Source of the DNA: Bifidobacterium polysaccharolyticum
Lineage (GTDB): Bacteria > Actinomycetota > Actinomycetes > Actinomycetales > Bifidobacteriaceae
DNA: 64,000 nucleotides
NCBI RefSeq assembly: GCF_016101585.1
Contig: NZ_JACFQG010000002.1
Location: 186,001 to 250,000 of the forward strand
Direction of reading: 5' to 3'
Shown: positions 18,501 to 28,429 of the stretch, in pieces
How the letters are laid out: every line of letters starts with the position of its first letter
How positions within the stretch are numbered: position 1 is the stretch's first letter
The notes under the pieces: generated by a model
Told to the model about the DNA's origin: nothing
Seen by the model: the letters and a program-made list of their open reading frames with translations, nothing else
Database searches by the model: none
Translations under genes and position numbers: made by a program

Positions 18501-21500
18501 GAGTCGGCAGGGGTCATGGCCTGATCGGCGATGCCGCTGAAGACCCGGGCCAAATCCTGCTCGCCGCGTTTGCCTGCCTGGTTGGCGTACCAGACGGCCT
18601 GATCGTGCACCTCACGTCCGGCTCCTACGAAGCTCAGGCGACTGCGGTCATCATCATGCTCGTGGTAGATGTGAGCCAGATCCTCTCGAGCGCTGGCCCA
18701 GCGGTCGTCGAAGAGGACGGCGCGCGAGGCCTCGAACCGTGGTGCCACCTGCTCGGGCCAGTCGCTGCCCAGCTCGGCATTGACGGCGGCCACAACGGCT
18801 ACATCCTCATTCTCGCCAGGCTGGACGGTCGGAGGCTTAAGCCCCAGTTTGTCCAGGAGGAAGCGGGCAGTGGAGGCCAGCACACCCTCAGAGCCGGTCA
18901 CCTGGGCTGCGAAGGCATCCAGGGCAGCGGAGTCGACCACGGCACCGCCAGCGGCACCACCTGCAGAGGGCATGGAGACCGTGACACCGTGACGCTGGGC
19001 CACCTGCTGAACGGCCTGGTCAATCAGCGCGTTGGCCGCAGGCACTGTGGAGACGGCTTCAGTGGGCAGGAGCGCCAGATCACCGCCACGCGAGGAGGCA
19101 CCCTCACGGGTGTCCAGGACCAGACTGGCCACGGTGGCCGAAACCCAGCCTGCACCCAGCTGCCAGACATCGGAGACCCGCTGTTCAACCTGCTGCAGCT
19201 TGAGGCCGGAGGGGCCGAAAAGGTCGCGGATGCGCTCACGCACGATGTCGGAGAGCACCGGGCCAAAGGGCCGATAGTTAGGAGCCACCTTGTTCACCAA
19301 GGCGCTCAGATCGGTCATGCTGGCCTCGGCTGCACCATCCACGCTGGCCACACCCAGCTCCGAGCTGATGTCCATCAGCAGCTGGTTGCGCCTGGAGGAG
19401 ACGCCGTTGGTCAGGGTGTCGGTGGTGTCGGTCTGCCCGATCTGCTCGGGGCGGATCTTGGTGGAGTAGGCCAGCAGGACGGCGATGGCGTCCGAGGCCT
19501 TGAAGGGCAGGTCGGCCACCTCGGCACCCGACGGACCGCCGGTCGCCGGGGCAGGGGCAGGAGCAGGAGCTGAATCCTCGGCTGCCGCAGGGGCAGGAGC
19601 CGAAGCTGGAGCCGGATTCGATGCCGGGGCGGGCGCAGCAGCCTGAGCAGGTTCAGGGCTGGAATCCTGGGCCGGAGCTGCGGGCTCCTCCTCCACTGTG
19701 GCCATGGGATCGGTATCGGTCAGATAGACCCGGCTCTCGTCCCTGCCCAGGTTGTAGACGCTCACGTGACGCTCGCGGAAGTCAGGCAGCTTCAGGGTCT
19801 TGGTGCCCAGGTTGGCCAGGGTGGGTGAATGGCCCAGCCCCACCTCAATCAGCTGCTCCACGCCCAGGCCGCCCTGTTCAGGGGCGTCGAACATGATCGC
19901 CTGGGTCTCGATCCAGCGCACAGGAGAGGCAAACTGCCAGGAGAGCAGCTCAGTCAGCAGCAGACGACCCAGCTTCTGGTCGTCAGCCGCATACTGGTCC
20001 CAAACCTGCGGATCGTCCAGAGCCTGCTTGATGCGTTCGGAAGGAACCACCTCCAGGATGGAGGCCGCGAACTCCTTGGTCATCTGGAAGGGCCGTGCAA
20101 CCAGGTTGGGTATGTAGCGGCCCTCCAGGCGGGAGTAGTCAATGTGCTCGGGCAGCAGGGCGTCCAGGGTATCGCGGAACTCGGGTACCCCCTTGCGCAG
20201 CAGGGTGGAGTGGAAGGGTACGTCGATGCCTGGCACATACATGAAGGCCGGCTTGCCGCCCGCCTCCTTGGCCCGGCGGTTAGCGTCGGCTCGCAGATAC
20301 TCCAGACCGGCGATGGTCCCGGCCACGGCATACTGCTGGCCAGCCAGGTTGTAGTTGACGATCTCCAGGAATTCGCCGCACTCCTTGGACACGGACTCCA
20401 CATACTGCTTGACGCCGGAGTCGCCCACGCCGAACTGGTTGGGACGCAGGGCACCCATCCGATAGTTGCTGCGCCCCTGCTCGTCACGTTCGATCAGGGA
20501 GTGCATGGTGGATCCACGGTGGAAGACCAGCTCCAGAACCGTCTCCAGGGACATGACCCCGGCGAAGGAGCTCAGGGCGTTGTACTCGCCCAGGGAGTGG
20601 CCGGCGAAGTAGGCGGGCCAGATGTCCATGCCTGACTCGCGCAGGCGGGCGGTCTGGGCGAAGGCCACGGTGGCCAGGGCCACCTGGGTGAACTGGGTCA
20701 GGTTGAGCAGACCCTCAGGATGGTGGTAGGTGACCCCCTTGGCTGTAAGGGTATGCGGGTTGTCACGCACCACGGCCAGGATGGAGAACCCCAGCTTGCT
20801 GCGGGTCAGGGCATCGGCACGTTCCCAGGTCTCGCGTGCGGCCGGAGACTTGGCCCGCTCGTCCAGGACCATGCCCTGTTGCTGGATCCCCTGGCCGGGA
20901 TAGACGTAGGCGGTCCGTGGGGCGCGGGCGATGGCCGTGCCGCGGGAGACCAGCTGGCCGTCGATCCTGCAGGTGACCTCCAGGACCAGGCCGCCATGGC
21001 GAACCTTGCCCACACGCTCCAGGCTGATCTCCACCTTGTCGCCCAGCTGGACCATGCCGTACATGTTGTAGGTCCATCCGGCGATCTCGTAGTGGACGCC
21101 CTGCTCGTCAGTGGCCTGGGCCGCGTACTGGGCGGTGGCCGACAGCCACATGCCGTGCACCAGCGGCGCAGACAGACCGGAGACCGCCGCTCCTCGCTTA
21201 GACGTGTGGATGGGATTGAAGTCACCGGAAGTGCGTGCGAAAGCGGTCATGTCCTTGGGGGCGGTGACGGTGACGCGACGCAACAGCCTGCGGGGTGTGT
21301 CCACTGTGTCGGCTCGGATGCCGCCATATTCGGGAGCCTCCTGGGGCAGCTGGTCGCTGTAGGCGCGGCCACGGATGGCGAAACGCTCGACCTCGCGGGC
21401 CAGCACGGTTCCGTCCTGGGCGGCGTGGACCACATGGATGGTCACCACCCGACCGGAGGCTGACTCCTGGTAGGGCTCGGCCCAGCTGGTCAGTTCAATC

Positions 21501-24500
21501 CGCTGGCCGGTGTGCTCCAGCAGGCGCTTCTCGCTGACCTCCAACTCGATCAGATGGTCCAGATGGACCGCGTTGAGCAGTCCCTCGATGATGGGGAAGC
21601 CATCCACATAGACGGATCCCAGGGCTGCGTAGATGGCCGGCCAGGCCGGACCCACCAGAGCGTCGGGAGCGAAGCCGGAGGGGATCAGCGCATCGGGCAG
21701 GGCGCCTCCGGTGGCCGCCTCATGGTCGAAGCCCAGGTTGGCCGCCAGTGTGTAGCCACTGTGGGCCAGACCGAAGGGGTGGTCCTGGTCGTCATCGTCC
21801 TTCTCGATGACAGGCATGGCCTCCAGCTTGTCGCCGGTGATAGTGGTATTGCCGATGCCGGCTGTGTCGGCCAGCATGTCGTAGACATCCTTGGGCAGGC
21901 GGCTGCGGTCGACCACCGGGAAGAGCCCGACCTGGTCGCTCTTGAGAGTCAGTGGCACGACGATGTCGCGCACCGCATGCCGGTCCAGACCGCCGTCAGG
22001 GTCGTCATCCCAATAGGTGTCCAGGTGGATGTCCAGATCGTAGTGCTCGCCCTGGTCATCCTGGCCGGTGGCGGTGATGGTGTAATTGGGGTCGTCCATG
22101 GCCGTGCCGTAGGCCGGATTGGCCATCAGGTGGCCCACCCAGGAGATGTTAGGGCTGCGGCGGATGAACTCCTGTGCGTCAGCGGCGCCTGCCAGCTGGC
22201 TGTATACCTTGACGGACCCGTTGCTCAGGTCTCGCACTCGGTCTATAGCCGCCTGTTCGAACCGTCCCAGAATGGAGGCCACCGGCTCGTCCACCGTGGT
22301 AATGCCCGCCACGGAGATGGGTCCGGGGATGGCCCTGACCGAGTCGGCACCGTAGCGGGGATCCTCGGACTGCCAGAGCTGATCCTGGCCCCACCAGCGC
22401 AGCAGATCGTTGTCGATGACCGGCACGAAGGGCATGGGCTTGGGGTACTCGCGCACCAGGACGGGGAACCAGGCCACGTCGGTGGGCACCACCTTGAGCT
22501 CGGCTGCCTGGGGATAGGCCTCGTGCAGTCGGCGAAGTGCCTGCTCGGGCTCGGCCACATCCTGCCTGGAGGCGAAGATGGAGTCGAACTCGCCGCTCTG
22601 ACGCTCGCAGACACGGGCCTCAATCCGCCGCAGCAAGTGCAGGAAGCGGTCGATGTAGGTGTCGTCGGCCCAGGGGTAGGCCAGGTCGGCGAAACGTTGG
22701 GCCCAGTCCTGGTAGGTCATGGTCTCCAGATCGCCGAAGTAGGGCTTGGCGGTCTTGTTCAGGGCCTCGATGATCTCTGCGCGGCGGGTCTCCAGCTCCT
22801 CGGGGTGCTTCATGACCCGGACTAGCAGGCGGCCGCACTCGGCGGAGGAGTTCTCCATCTCGTAGATGTCGGCGTGCAGATGGCTCAGGCCGGAGCCCAC
22901 GCCTCCCACGGACTTGCCGCTGGGCACCCACTTCTCGCCCATGGGAGCGAAAGGATCCGGATCGGGAGTCGAGCTGTCGATGCCAGGGGTGGCCACCAGA
23001 GCCCGCTTGATCTCAGGATTGGTGTGAGCCTCCTTGGCGGTCATGGCCGCTGTGCCGATCATGACGCCGTCCACGGGCATGTCCGGCAGGTTGTAGGCGC
23101 GGGACCACTGACCACTGATGTAGTCGGCCGCCCGCTCAGGGGTGCCGATGCCGCCGCCAGCCACGAGCACGATGTTGGGGCAGGCACGAACCTCGGCATA
23201 GGTGGTCGAGAGCAGGTCGTCCAGGGACTCCCAGGAGTGGTGGCCTCCTGCGGCCCCGCCCTCGACCTCCATCAAAATGTGGGTGGGGGCGACCTTGCGG
23301 GCGATGGCCACGACCTGGCGGATCTGGTCCACCGTGCCGGGCTTGAAGGCCACGTAGGGGAAGCCCTCCTCGTTGAGCTGACGGATCAGGGTCACGGCCT
23401 CGTCCAGCTCGGGAATGCCGGCAGAGATGACCACACCGTCGATGGGGGTGCCGGAGGCGCGCTTCTTGGGCACGATGTGCTGGCTGCCGAACTGGAGGTT
23501 CCACAGGTAGCGGTCCATGAACATGGCGTTGAACTCGACCGTGCGACCCTCCTGCAGCTGGTCCTCCAGCTGGGACACATGGCGGTCGAAGACCTCGGCA
23601 GTCACCTGGCCGCCGCCGGCCAGTTCGGCCCAGTAACCGGCGTTGGCGGCTGCAGCCACGATCTCAGGCTCCACAGTGGTCGGGGTCATGCCGGCCAGCA
23701 TGACCGGGGGCTTGCCGGTCAAGCGGCTGAAGGCCGTCTCCACCCTGGGACCGGCGGGGGTCTCAAGCAGACGGGGGGCCAGCTTGGACCAGTCCTGGGT
23801 TCGGGCCGGGTCCTCCTCCATGGTGGACAGCTGCGCGCGCCGGGCCTGATTGGATGCTTCGACCACGCCGACACCGGTGCCCTGGACCAGGTTGTCCACC
23901 AGCTTGCCCAGGGTCTCGCCCGGGCCCAGATCCACCAACCAGAGGGATGCGGCATCCTGCTGGTCCATGACCTCGGCGATCCGGCCGGCCCAGTCGGCGT
24001 GGTTGAGCAGAACCTCCTCAGCCAGAACCTGGGCACGCTCGGTGTCCAGACCGCAATGGGAGGCCCAGTCCACGCTCAGATCCACGGCTTCCTTCATGAG
24101 CGGGGAGTGGAAGGGCAGGGTCACATCCAGGTACTCCAGAACCGGCGAGAAGGCGGTTCCACCACGAACTTTGTCTTCGCGCAGTTGGCGCTGGTGCTCG
24201 CTCTCCTTGCCCGCCTCGATGGCAAAGGCGGCCAGATCCTCCGGATAGCCGGACAGGACCAGGTTGCGATCCGAGTTGGTCACGGCCACGCTGATGGGGC
24301 CGCGAGCGCCAAGCACCCGGTCGACCAGAACCTCCACCTGATGGCGGGTGGCCCCGCGCACCGAAAGCATAGGGGTGGCCTCACCCTGGCGGTGGATACC
24401 CAGACGACGGGCCTGACGAGTGCCAGCCGTTCCAATCAGCATGGCGGTGGCCAGAATCTGGTCAATGGCACCCTGAGCGGCCTTGAGGGATCCGGCAGCC

Positions 24501-24910
24501 TGAATCTCCTGAACCATGTGAACGCCGATGATGCCCTGAGAGTGCCCCAGCAGGGCCACCGGACGGGCCTGGGCCGCGTCGTAGCCCAGCTGGTCCATAT
24601 CCATGAGGGCACCCAGCTGCACCAGGGCGATGCCGGGCACGCTGACCGCCGCGTCGGCGGCCGGCCCCAGCCTGACCGGGTCGGGCCTGTAGCCGAACAT
24701 ATCCAGCTGACGACCGTTGGTGGCCAGCAGGTCGGGCTTGACTGCCCTGAGCAGGTCGGTGGCCGCCGCCATGCGCTCCTTCAGGGCCTTGTCGATGTCG
24801 GGATCGCCCTGCAGATCGGCCAGGGCCACGGTCCAGGGGTTGGACTGGCCGGCGAACATAAGCGCGTGCGGCTGTTCAGCGAGACGGTTGATGAAGAATG
24901 TACTGGTCAT
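15545..24910 (-). CDS. fas: Type I fatty acid synthase, single chain
   Basis: This 3,121-residue multienzyme makes long acyl chains from acetyl- and malonyl-CoA in the cytoplasm. Domains in order are: acetyltransferase (LLGHSQGIIG, about 121), enoyl reductase (MLAGMTPTT, about 405), hot-dog dehydratase (SGDFNPIHTS, about 1228), malonyl/palmitoyl transferase (FAGHSLGEYNAL, about 1439), an Ala/Pro-rich linker (about 1740-1800), acyl carrier region (TNGVSSRRNQLLMDISSELG, about 1842), ketoreductase (VAVVTGVAPKSIAGSL, about 2150) and ketosynthase (active Cys in VSACATAAVSLEEGA, about 2768; His in KHDTSTNAND and SLTGHAKGG, about 2957). This is the order of mycobacterial and corynebacterial Fas I. 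No phosphopantetheinyl transferase domain is present; acpS is separate. It follows accD after 51 bases and ends a birA-accBC-accD-fas set. Confidence 0.98.
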   Translation of the reverse strand: MTSTFFINRLAEQPHALMFAGQSNPWTVALADLQGDPDIDKALKERMAAATDLLRAVKPDLLATNGRQLDMFGYRPDPVRLGPAADAAVSVPGIALVQLGALMDMDQLGYDAAQARPVALLGHSQGIIGVHMVQEIQAAGSLKAAQGAIDQILATAMLIGTAGTRQARRLGIHRQGEATPMLSVRGATRHQVEVLVDRVLGARGPISVAVTNSDRNLVLSGYPEDLAAFAIEAGKESEHQRQLREDKVRGGTAFSPVLEYLDVTLPFHSPLMKEAVDLSVDWASHCGLDTERAQVLAEEVLLNHADWAGRIAEVMDQQDAASLWLVDLGPGETLGKLVDNLVQGTGVGVVEASNQARRAQLSTMEEDPARTQDWSKLAPRLLETPAGPRVETAFSRLTGKPPVMLAGMTPTTVEPEIVAAAANAGYWAELAGGGQVTAEVFDRHVSQLEDQLQEGRTVEFNAMFMDRYLWNLQFGSQHIVPKKRASGTPIDGVVISAGIPELDEAVTLIRQLNEEGFPYVAFKPGTVDQIRQVVAIARKVAPTHILMEVEGGAAGGHHSWESLDDLLSTTYAEVRACPNIVLVAGGGIGTPERAADYISGQWSRAYNLPDMPVDGVMIGTAAMTAKEAHTNPEIKRALVATPGIDSSTPDPDPFAPMGEKWVPSGKSVGGVGSGLSHLHADIYEMENSSAECGRLLVRVMKHPEELETRRAEIIEALNKTAKPYFGDLETMTYQDWAQRFADLAYPWADDTYIDRFLHLLRRIEARVCERQSGEFDSIFASRQDVAEPEQALRRLHEAYPQAAELKVVPTDVAWFPVLVREYPKPMPFVPVIDNDLLRWWGQDQLWQSEDPRYGADSVRAIPGPISVAGITTVDEPVASILGRFEQAAIDRVRDLSNGSVKVYSQLAGAADAQEFIRRSPNISWVGHLMANPAYGTAMDDPNYTITATGQDDQGEHYDLDIHLDTYWDDDPDGGLDRHAVRDIVVPLTLKSDQVGLFPVVDRSRLPKDVYDMLADTAGIGNTTITGDKLEAMPVIEKDDDDQDHPFGLAHSGYTLAANLGFDHEAATGGALPDALIPSGFAPDALVGPAWPAIYAALGSVYVDGFPIIEGLLNAVHLDHLIELEVSEKRLLEHTGQRIELTSWAEPYQESASGRVVTIHVVHAAQDGTVLAREVERFAIRGRAYSDQLPQEAPEYGGIRADTVDTPRRLLRRVTVTAPKDMTAFARTSGDFNPIHTSKRGAAVSGLSAPLVHGMWLSATAQYAAQATDEQGVHYEIAGWTYNMYGMVQLGDKVEISLERVGKVRHGGLVLEVTCRIDGQLVSRGTAIARAPRTAYVYPGQGIQQQGMVLDERAKSPAARETWERADALTRSKLGFSILAVVRDNPHTLTAKGVTYHHPEGLLNLTQFTQVALATVAFAQTARLRESGMDIWPAYFAGHSLGEYNALSSFAGVMSLETVLELVFHRGSTMHSLIERDEQGRSNYRMGALRPNQFGVGDSGVKQYVESVSKECGEFLEIVNYNLAGQQYAVAGTIAGLEYLRADANRRAKEAGGKPAFMYVPGIDVPFHSTLLRKGVPEFRDTLDALLPEHIDYSRLEGRYIPNLVARPFQMTKEFAASILEVVPSERIKQALDDPQVWDQYAADDQKLGRLLLTELLSWQFASPVRWIETQAIMFDAPEQGGLGVEQLIEVGLGHSPTLANLGTKTLKLPDFRERHVSVYNLGRDESRVYLTDTDPMATVEEEPAAPAQDSSPEPAQAAAPAPASNPAPASAPAPAAAEDSAPAPAPAPATGGPSGAEVADLPFKASDAIAVLLAYSTKIRPEQIGQTDTTDTLTNGVSSRRNQLLMDISSELGVASVDGAAEASMTDLSALVNKVAPNYRPFGPVLSDIVRERIRDLFGPSGLKLQQVEQRVSDVWQLGAGWVSATVASLVLDTREGASSRGGDLALLPTEAVSTVPAANALIDQAVQQVAQRHGVTVSMPSAGGAAGGAVVDSAALDAFAAQVTGSEGVLASTARFLLDKLGLKPPTVQPGENEDVAVVAAVNAELGSDWPEQVAPRFEASRAVLFDDRWASAREDLAHIYHEHDDDRSRLSFVGAGREVHDQAVWYANQAGKRGEQDLARVFSGIADQAMTPADSDQTAARFARDVAVVTGVAPKSIAGSLTAGLLEGGATVIAVCHSLKPQTVIWARDLYRRHAVGGARLWIVPANLSSYRDVDALVDWVGNEQRKTTGATTTVLKPAYEPTLLLPFAAPAMHGTMADSGRLFESQARLMLWSLERQIAGFAGIGADTDVDHRLHVVLPGSPNRGMFGGDGAYGEVKAALDAIVNRSRPEQDWSGRVTFAHPLIGWVRGTGLMGGNDPLVQVVERHGIHTYSTRQMADSLLELCTVQVRQQALQAPLKADLTGGLGSSPLDLKALKAEAAQDGDPSTPAPTGKSGDAPADADKDPGRVIKALPTPRVPAQAPVDLQDWQGVTARPEDQIVIVSIGEMGPWGSGRTRFEAEMGIHSDGQVDLSAAAVLELAWNMGLVEWQDSPKPGWYDTDGELVPEQDIAERYHDQVVARSGIRPFDDGMGSDYRQGTNEEEVDVFLDHDVAFSVPTKDMAQEYVAQDPDHTSIARDEQSGEWTVTRLPGSRIRVPRRATMSRTVGGQFPQGFDPVKWGIPASMVGDVDPIALWNIVTTVDAYLSAGFTPVEILQAVHPSKVASTQGTGFGGMASMRKLYLDRFLGKEIPTDILQEALPNVVAAHVMQSYIGGYGNMVQPVSACATAAVSLEEGADKIALGKADFVVTGAIDDIGVESVIGFGNMNATADSAEMYAKGIQPRFFSRANDRRRGGFLESQGGGTILLTRGDIALRMGLPVAGVVGYIHSFADGAHTSIPAPGLGALAAGMGGKDSDLVRSLARLGVGPDDIAVVSKHDTSTNANDPNESELHNTLAHAIGRTDGNPLYVISQKSLTGHAKGGACIFQINGLTQLFRSGVIPANASLDCVDPVLRRDDHLVWLEQPLKVGRVKAGLVTSLGFGHVSGIGVIVNPGAFEAAVFQTSGQEALDEWRRRANDRLAAGQRRLEEGRMGRAPLYEPIDNRRFHEDGHGYVGHEVEKAMLLDPQARLGADGYYDLG

Positions 24911-24961
24911 GATGTCCTATTCATAGAGAGTTGGGGATTGCTGATAATGACGAGGGGAAGT

Positions 24962-26533
24962 TCACAGAGGCTGGTTGCCGTGGTGCTTGTCGTTGACCCT
25001 GACGCGTTGCTTGTCTGCTAGTAGGTCCATGGCCTGGACCAGGACCGGTCTGGTCTGCTCGGGGTCGATCATGGCGTCCAGCTCGCCCATCTCCAGGGAG
25101 AGATTGGCGTTGACGGTGCTGGTTTCGTACTCCTGGGCCAGCCGGTTGCGCAGCTCATCCACGTCCCGGCCGGCTTCCTTGGCCTCCTGCAGGTCGCGCC
25201 GATGGATGATGTTGACCGCGCCCTGGGCTCCCAGCACGGCGATCTGCGAGGAGGGCCAGGCGTAGTTGAGGTCCGCGCCTATGGCCTTGGAGCCCATGAC
25301 GATGTAGGAGCCGCCAAAGGCCTTGCGCAGCACAATGGTGACCATGGGCACCTGGGCGTTGGCATAGGCGTAGATGACCTTGGCCCCCCGGCGGATGATG
25401 CCGGCGTGCTCCTGGTCCGATCCCGGCTTGTAGCCAGGGGTGTCCACCAGGGTGATGACCGGCAGGTTGAAGGCGTCGCAGAGGCGGACGAAGCGGGCCA
25501 GCTTCTCGGAGGACTCCACATCCAGGCTGCCCGCGTCCACCATGGGCTGGTTGGCCACGATTCCCACCGGCCGGCCCTCCAGGCAGGCGAAGCCCACCAC
25601 GATGGACCGTGCGTAGAGCTCCTGGACCTGAACCAGCTCGCCGTAGTCGACGATGGCATGGATGACATCCAGCACGTCGTAGGGCTGCCGGTCGTTCTCG
25701 GGGATGACCGTGGCCAGGCGTTTGGCGGCCTGGCGCTCGGCATGGCCGGAGATGAAAGCGTACCGGGGTGGCTCCTGTCCGCTGTTGGCAGGCAGGTAGG
25801 CCAGGACGGTCCTGGCGTAGTCGATGGCGTCGGCCTCGTCCTCACCCAGGTAGTGGGCCACGCCGGAACGGGTGTTGTGCACGTAGCCGCCGCCCAGCTG
25901 GTCCATGCTGATGGTCTCGCCGGTGGCCGCCTTGACAACATCAGGACCAGTGACGAACATGTCGGAGTTCTCCTTGGTCATGATGATCAGGTCGGTCAGC
26001 GCCGGGCAGTAGACGGCACCGCCTGCACAGGGCCCCAGGATCAGGGAAATCTGCGGGACGAAGCCGCTGGCCTGGCAGGTTTTGCGAAAGATGCGTCCGT
26101 ACTGGGTCAGGGCAGCCACACCCTCCTGGATGCGGGCGCCTCCCGAGTCGATCATGGCCACGATTGGGACCTTGATCCGCAGGGCCATGTCCATGAGCCG
26201 GCAGATCTTCTCACCCTCGGCCCGGCCCAGAGTGCCGCCCCTAACGGAGAAGTCCTGGGCATAGACGCCGACCTTGCGCCCGTAGATCAGACCGAAGCCG
26301 GTGATGACCGCAGAGCCCGCCCGGTCCCCGGCGATGTCGCCGCCGGCGAAGCGGCCCACCTCCTCGAAGGTGTCCTTGTCGAAAAGCAGATCCAGGCGCT
26401 CCCGGGCGGTCTGCTTGCCCTTGGCATGCTGACGGTCGCGGGCGTGCTCCTCAGCCTGCTTGGCCAGGGCGGCGGCCCGGTGGATGCCCTGGCGCACCGG
26501 CTGGGAGCCCAAGGTGGATTCGGTGACGCTCAT
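24962..26533 (-). CDS. accD: Acyl-CoA carboxylase carboxyltransferase (beta) subunit
   Basis: The carboxyltransferase moves CO2 from carboxybiotin to acetyl-CoA (or propionyl-CoA) to give malonyl-CoA for the synthase. The 523 residues form two crotonase-like halves. The first has MIDSGGARIQEGVAAL and LGPCAGGAVYCPALTD; the second has LVDTPGYKPGSDQEHAGIIR and RKAFGGSYIVMGSK. These are the usual marks of the PccB/AccD family in actinobacteria, which is about 510-540 residues long. The start overlaps the stop of the biotin carboxylase gene as ATGA, so the two subunits are coupled. Whether acetyl- or propionyl-CoA is preferred cannot be read from the sequence; the fas context argues for acetyl-CoA. 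Confidence 0.95.
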   Translation of the reverse strand: MSVTESTLGSQPVRQGIHRAAALAKQAEEHARDRQHAKGKQTARERLDLLFDKDTFEEVGRFAGGDIAGDRAGSAVITGFGLIYGRKVGVYAQDFSVRGGTLGRAEGEKICRLMDMALRIKVPIVAMIDSGGARIQEGVAALTQYGRIFRKTCQASGFVPQISLILGPCAGGAVYCPALTDLIIMTKENSDMFVTGPDVVKAATGETISMDQLGGGYVHNTRSGVAHYLGEDEADAIDYARTVLAYLPANSGQEPPRYAFISGHAERQAAKRLATVIPENDRQPYDVLDVIHAIVDYGELVQVQELYARSIVVGFACLEGRPVGIVANQPMVDAGSLDVESSEKLARFVRLCDAFNLPVITLVDTPGYKPGSDQEHAGIIRRGAKVIYAYANAQVPMVTIVLRKAFGGSYIVMGSKAIGADLNYAWPSSQIAVLGAQGAVNIIHRRDLQEAKEAGRDVDELRNRLAQEYETSTVNANLSLEMGELDAMIDPEQTRPVLVQAMDLLADKQRVRVNDKHHGNQPL

Positions 26534-28365
26534 GCCTGCTCCTCCCCGCCCAGATCCAGGGTGACCAGGGTCTGGCCCGGATCCACCCCTTGTGCCACGG
26601 ACACATCGATGGTCTTCACACGCCCCTTGGCCGGGGCATAGACGTAGTTCTCCATCTTCATGGACTCCAGAACCACCAGCAGGTCGCCCTTGTCCACCTC
26701 CTGGTCGGGGGCCACGTTGATGCGGGTGACCACAGCCTGCATGGTGGCCACGATGATGCCGGACCGGGCCGCATCCTGCCGGGGTGCGCCAGGCTCCTGA
26801 TCGCGCAGCCCGCGTCCGCGCAAGGGCTGCCGGGGCCGCGAAATGCCGCCGTGCCCGCCGACGCCGCCCATGCCTCCCAGCAGTGACTGGGGCAGGGCCA
26901 ACCTGACCCGCTTGTCGTCGATCTCCACGTTATAGGTCTCCATGGGATCACTGTCCCGGTCCTGTTCCTGGGCGGAAGCGCCTGAGACCGAGGCTGGCTG
27001 GCCGCTACCGTTGGAGGCAGGTTCCACATTCAGGTAAACCCGTTCCAGCCACTTGGTGGACACATCGAAGGAGTGCCCGTCCTCGGCGGTGAACTCGGGG
27101 TTGGTGAAAATCTTCTGGAAGAGGCCGGCCGGGGTGGGGACCCCGCTGATGCTCATCTCGCGCAGGGCCCGGCGAACCCTGGCCACGGCGGCCGGGCGGT
27201 CCTGGGCGGTCACAATCAGCTTGCCCATCATGGAGTCGTCCCTGGGCGAGACCGTGTCGCCCACCTCGACACCCGAGTCCACGCGGATGCCGGGGCCGGA
27301 GGGCCACTGAATCGACTCGATGGTCCCTGAGCTGGGGGTCAGGTTGGTGGCCGGGTCCTCGCTGGTGATGCGCAACTCGAAGCTGTGGCCTCGGGGCGGA
27401 GGCGCCACATTCAGGGAGCCGCCGTCGGCGATCCGTAGCTGCTCGCGGACCAGGTCCAGTCCGCAGACCTGCTCGCTGACCGTATGCTCCACCTGCAGCC
27501 GGGGGTTGACCTCCATGAAGTAGACGTCGTCCCTGGGGGTGACCAGAAACTCGCAGGTGCCCAGGCCCACGTAGCCCACCGTGTCGAACAGACGGCGGGA
27601 GAACCCCTCCAGCTGGGCGATCACATCGTCGGACAGGAAGGGAGCCGGGGCCTCCTCCACCAGCTTCTGGTTGCGGCGCTGAACCGAGCAGTCCCTGGTG
27701 GAATAGACGGTGAACTGGCCGTGGCTGTCCCTGCCGGACTGGGTCTCCACATGCCGGGCGCGGTCCACGAACTTCTCGATGAAGTAGTCGCCCAGGTCGC
27801 CGCCCTGAAGGGCGTCATGGTTCATGTAGAAAGTGCGCAGCTCGTCGCTGTCATTGATCAGGGTTATCCCCCGGCCGCCGCCGCCGTCAGCCTTCTTCAT
27901 CATGACCGGATAGCCGTGCTCGTCGGCGAAGTCCAGCAGGGGGCGCATATCGGTGACGGGCTCGCTCAGGCCCGGCACCACAGGCACCCTTGCCCGCTCG
28001 GCCACCTTGCAGGCGGTGATTTTGTCGCCCAGCTCGTCCAGGACCTCTGGATCCGGCCCCACCCAGGTGATGCCCGCATCAAGCACCTTGCGGGCGAAAG
28101 AGGAGAACTCGGACAGGAAGCCGTATCCCGGGTGAAGGGCATCAGCGCCGGCCCGGCGGGCGATGGAGACGATCAGATCCTCGTTCAGGTAGGTCTCCAT
28201 GTTGGTGTCCCCGGGCAAGAGGTAGGCCTCGTCCGCCATCTGGGCATAGGGGGCATCACGATCCTGGTCGGCATAGACCGCTACGGTGGCGATCCCCATC
28301 TCCTGGGCTGTGCGCACAACCCGCAGGGCTATCTCGCCGCGGTTGGCGATCAGCAGTTTTTTCAT
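26530..28365 (-). CDS. accC: Biotin carboxylase with biotin carboxyl carrier domain (alpha subunit)
   Basis: This subunit carboxylates its own biotin using ATP and bicarbonate and passes the CO2 to AccD. The 611-residue protein has the biotin carboxylase fold (KKLLIANRGEIALRVVRTA, LHPGYGFLSE, glycine loop KKADGGGGRGITLI, EVNPRLQVEHTVSE) over about residues 1-450. A glycine-rich linker (GGMGGVGGHGG) follows, then the carrier domain with the biotin site VLESMKMENYVYAP near 575. The lysine of MKM would be the target of the BirA encoded just upstream. It ends within the accD start. Confidence 0.96.
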   Translation of the reverse strand: MKKLLIANRGEIALRVVRTAQEMGIATVAVYADQDRDAPYAQMADEAYLLPGDTNMETYLNEDLIVSIARRAGADALHPGYGFLSEFSSFARKVLDAGITWVGPDPEVLDELGDKITACKVAERARVPVVPGLSEPVTDMRPLLDFADEHGYPVMMKKADGGGGRGITLINDSDELRTFYMNHDALQGGDLGDYFIEKFVDRARHVETQSGRDSHGQFTVYSTRDCSVQRRNQKLVEEAPAPFLSDDVIAQLEGFSRRLFDTVGYVGLGTCEFLVTPRDDVYFMEVNPRLQVEHTVSEQVCGLDLVREQLRIADGGSLNVAPPPRGHSFELRITSEDPATNLTPSSGTIESIQWPSGPGIRVDSGVEVGDTVSPRDDSMMGKLIVTAQDRPAAVARVRRALREMSISGVPTPAGLFQKIFTNPEFTAEDGHSFDVSTKWLERVYLNVEPASNGSGQPASVSGASAQEQDRDSDPMETYNVEIDDKRVRLALPQSLLGGMGGVGGHGGISRPRQPLRGRGLRDQEPGAPRQDAARSGIIVATMQAVVTRINVAPDQEVDKGDLLVVLESMKMENYVYAPAKGRVKTIDVSVAQGVDPGQTLVTLDLGGEEQA

Positions 28366-28429
28366 TCCCCTCTCCTCACTGGTTGCTCAAGAGTGATTGG
28401 ATTGACGGAAAGCATGAACAGGGTGGGGA

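Noticed and set aside
15617..24251. Long rightward frames across fas, for example 15617-16564 and 22874-25021
   Set aside because: They are antisense to fas; a GC-rich coding strand leaves its opposite frames open, and their peptides are His/Gly/Val-rich with no family.
25202..26641. Rightward 479-codon frame over accD
   Set aside because: Antisense to accD with the same compositional bias.
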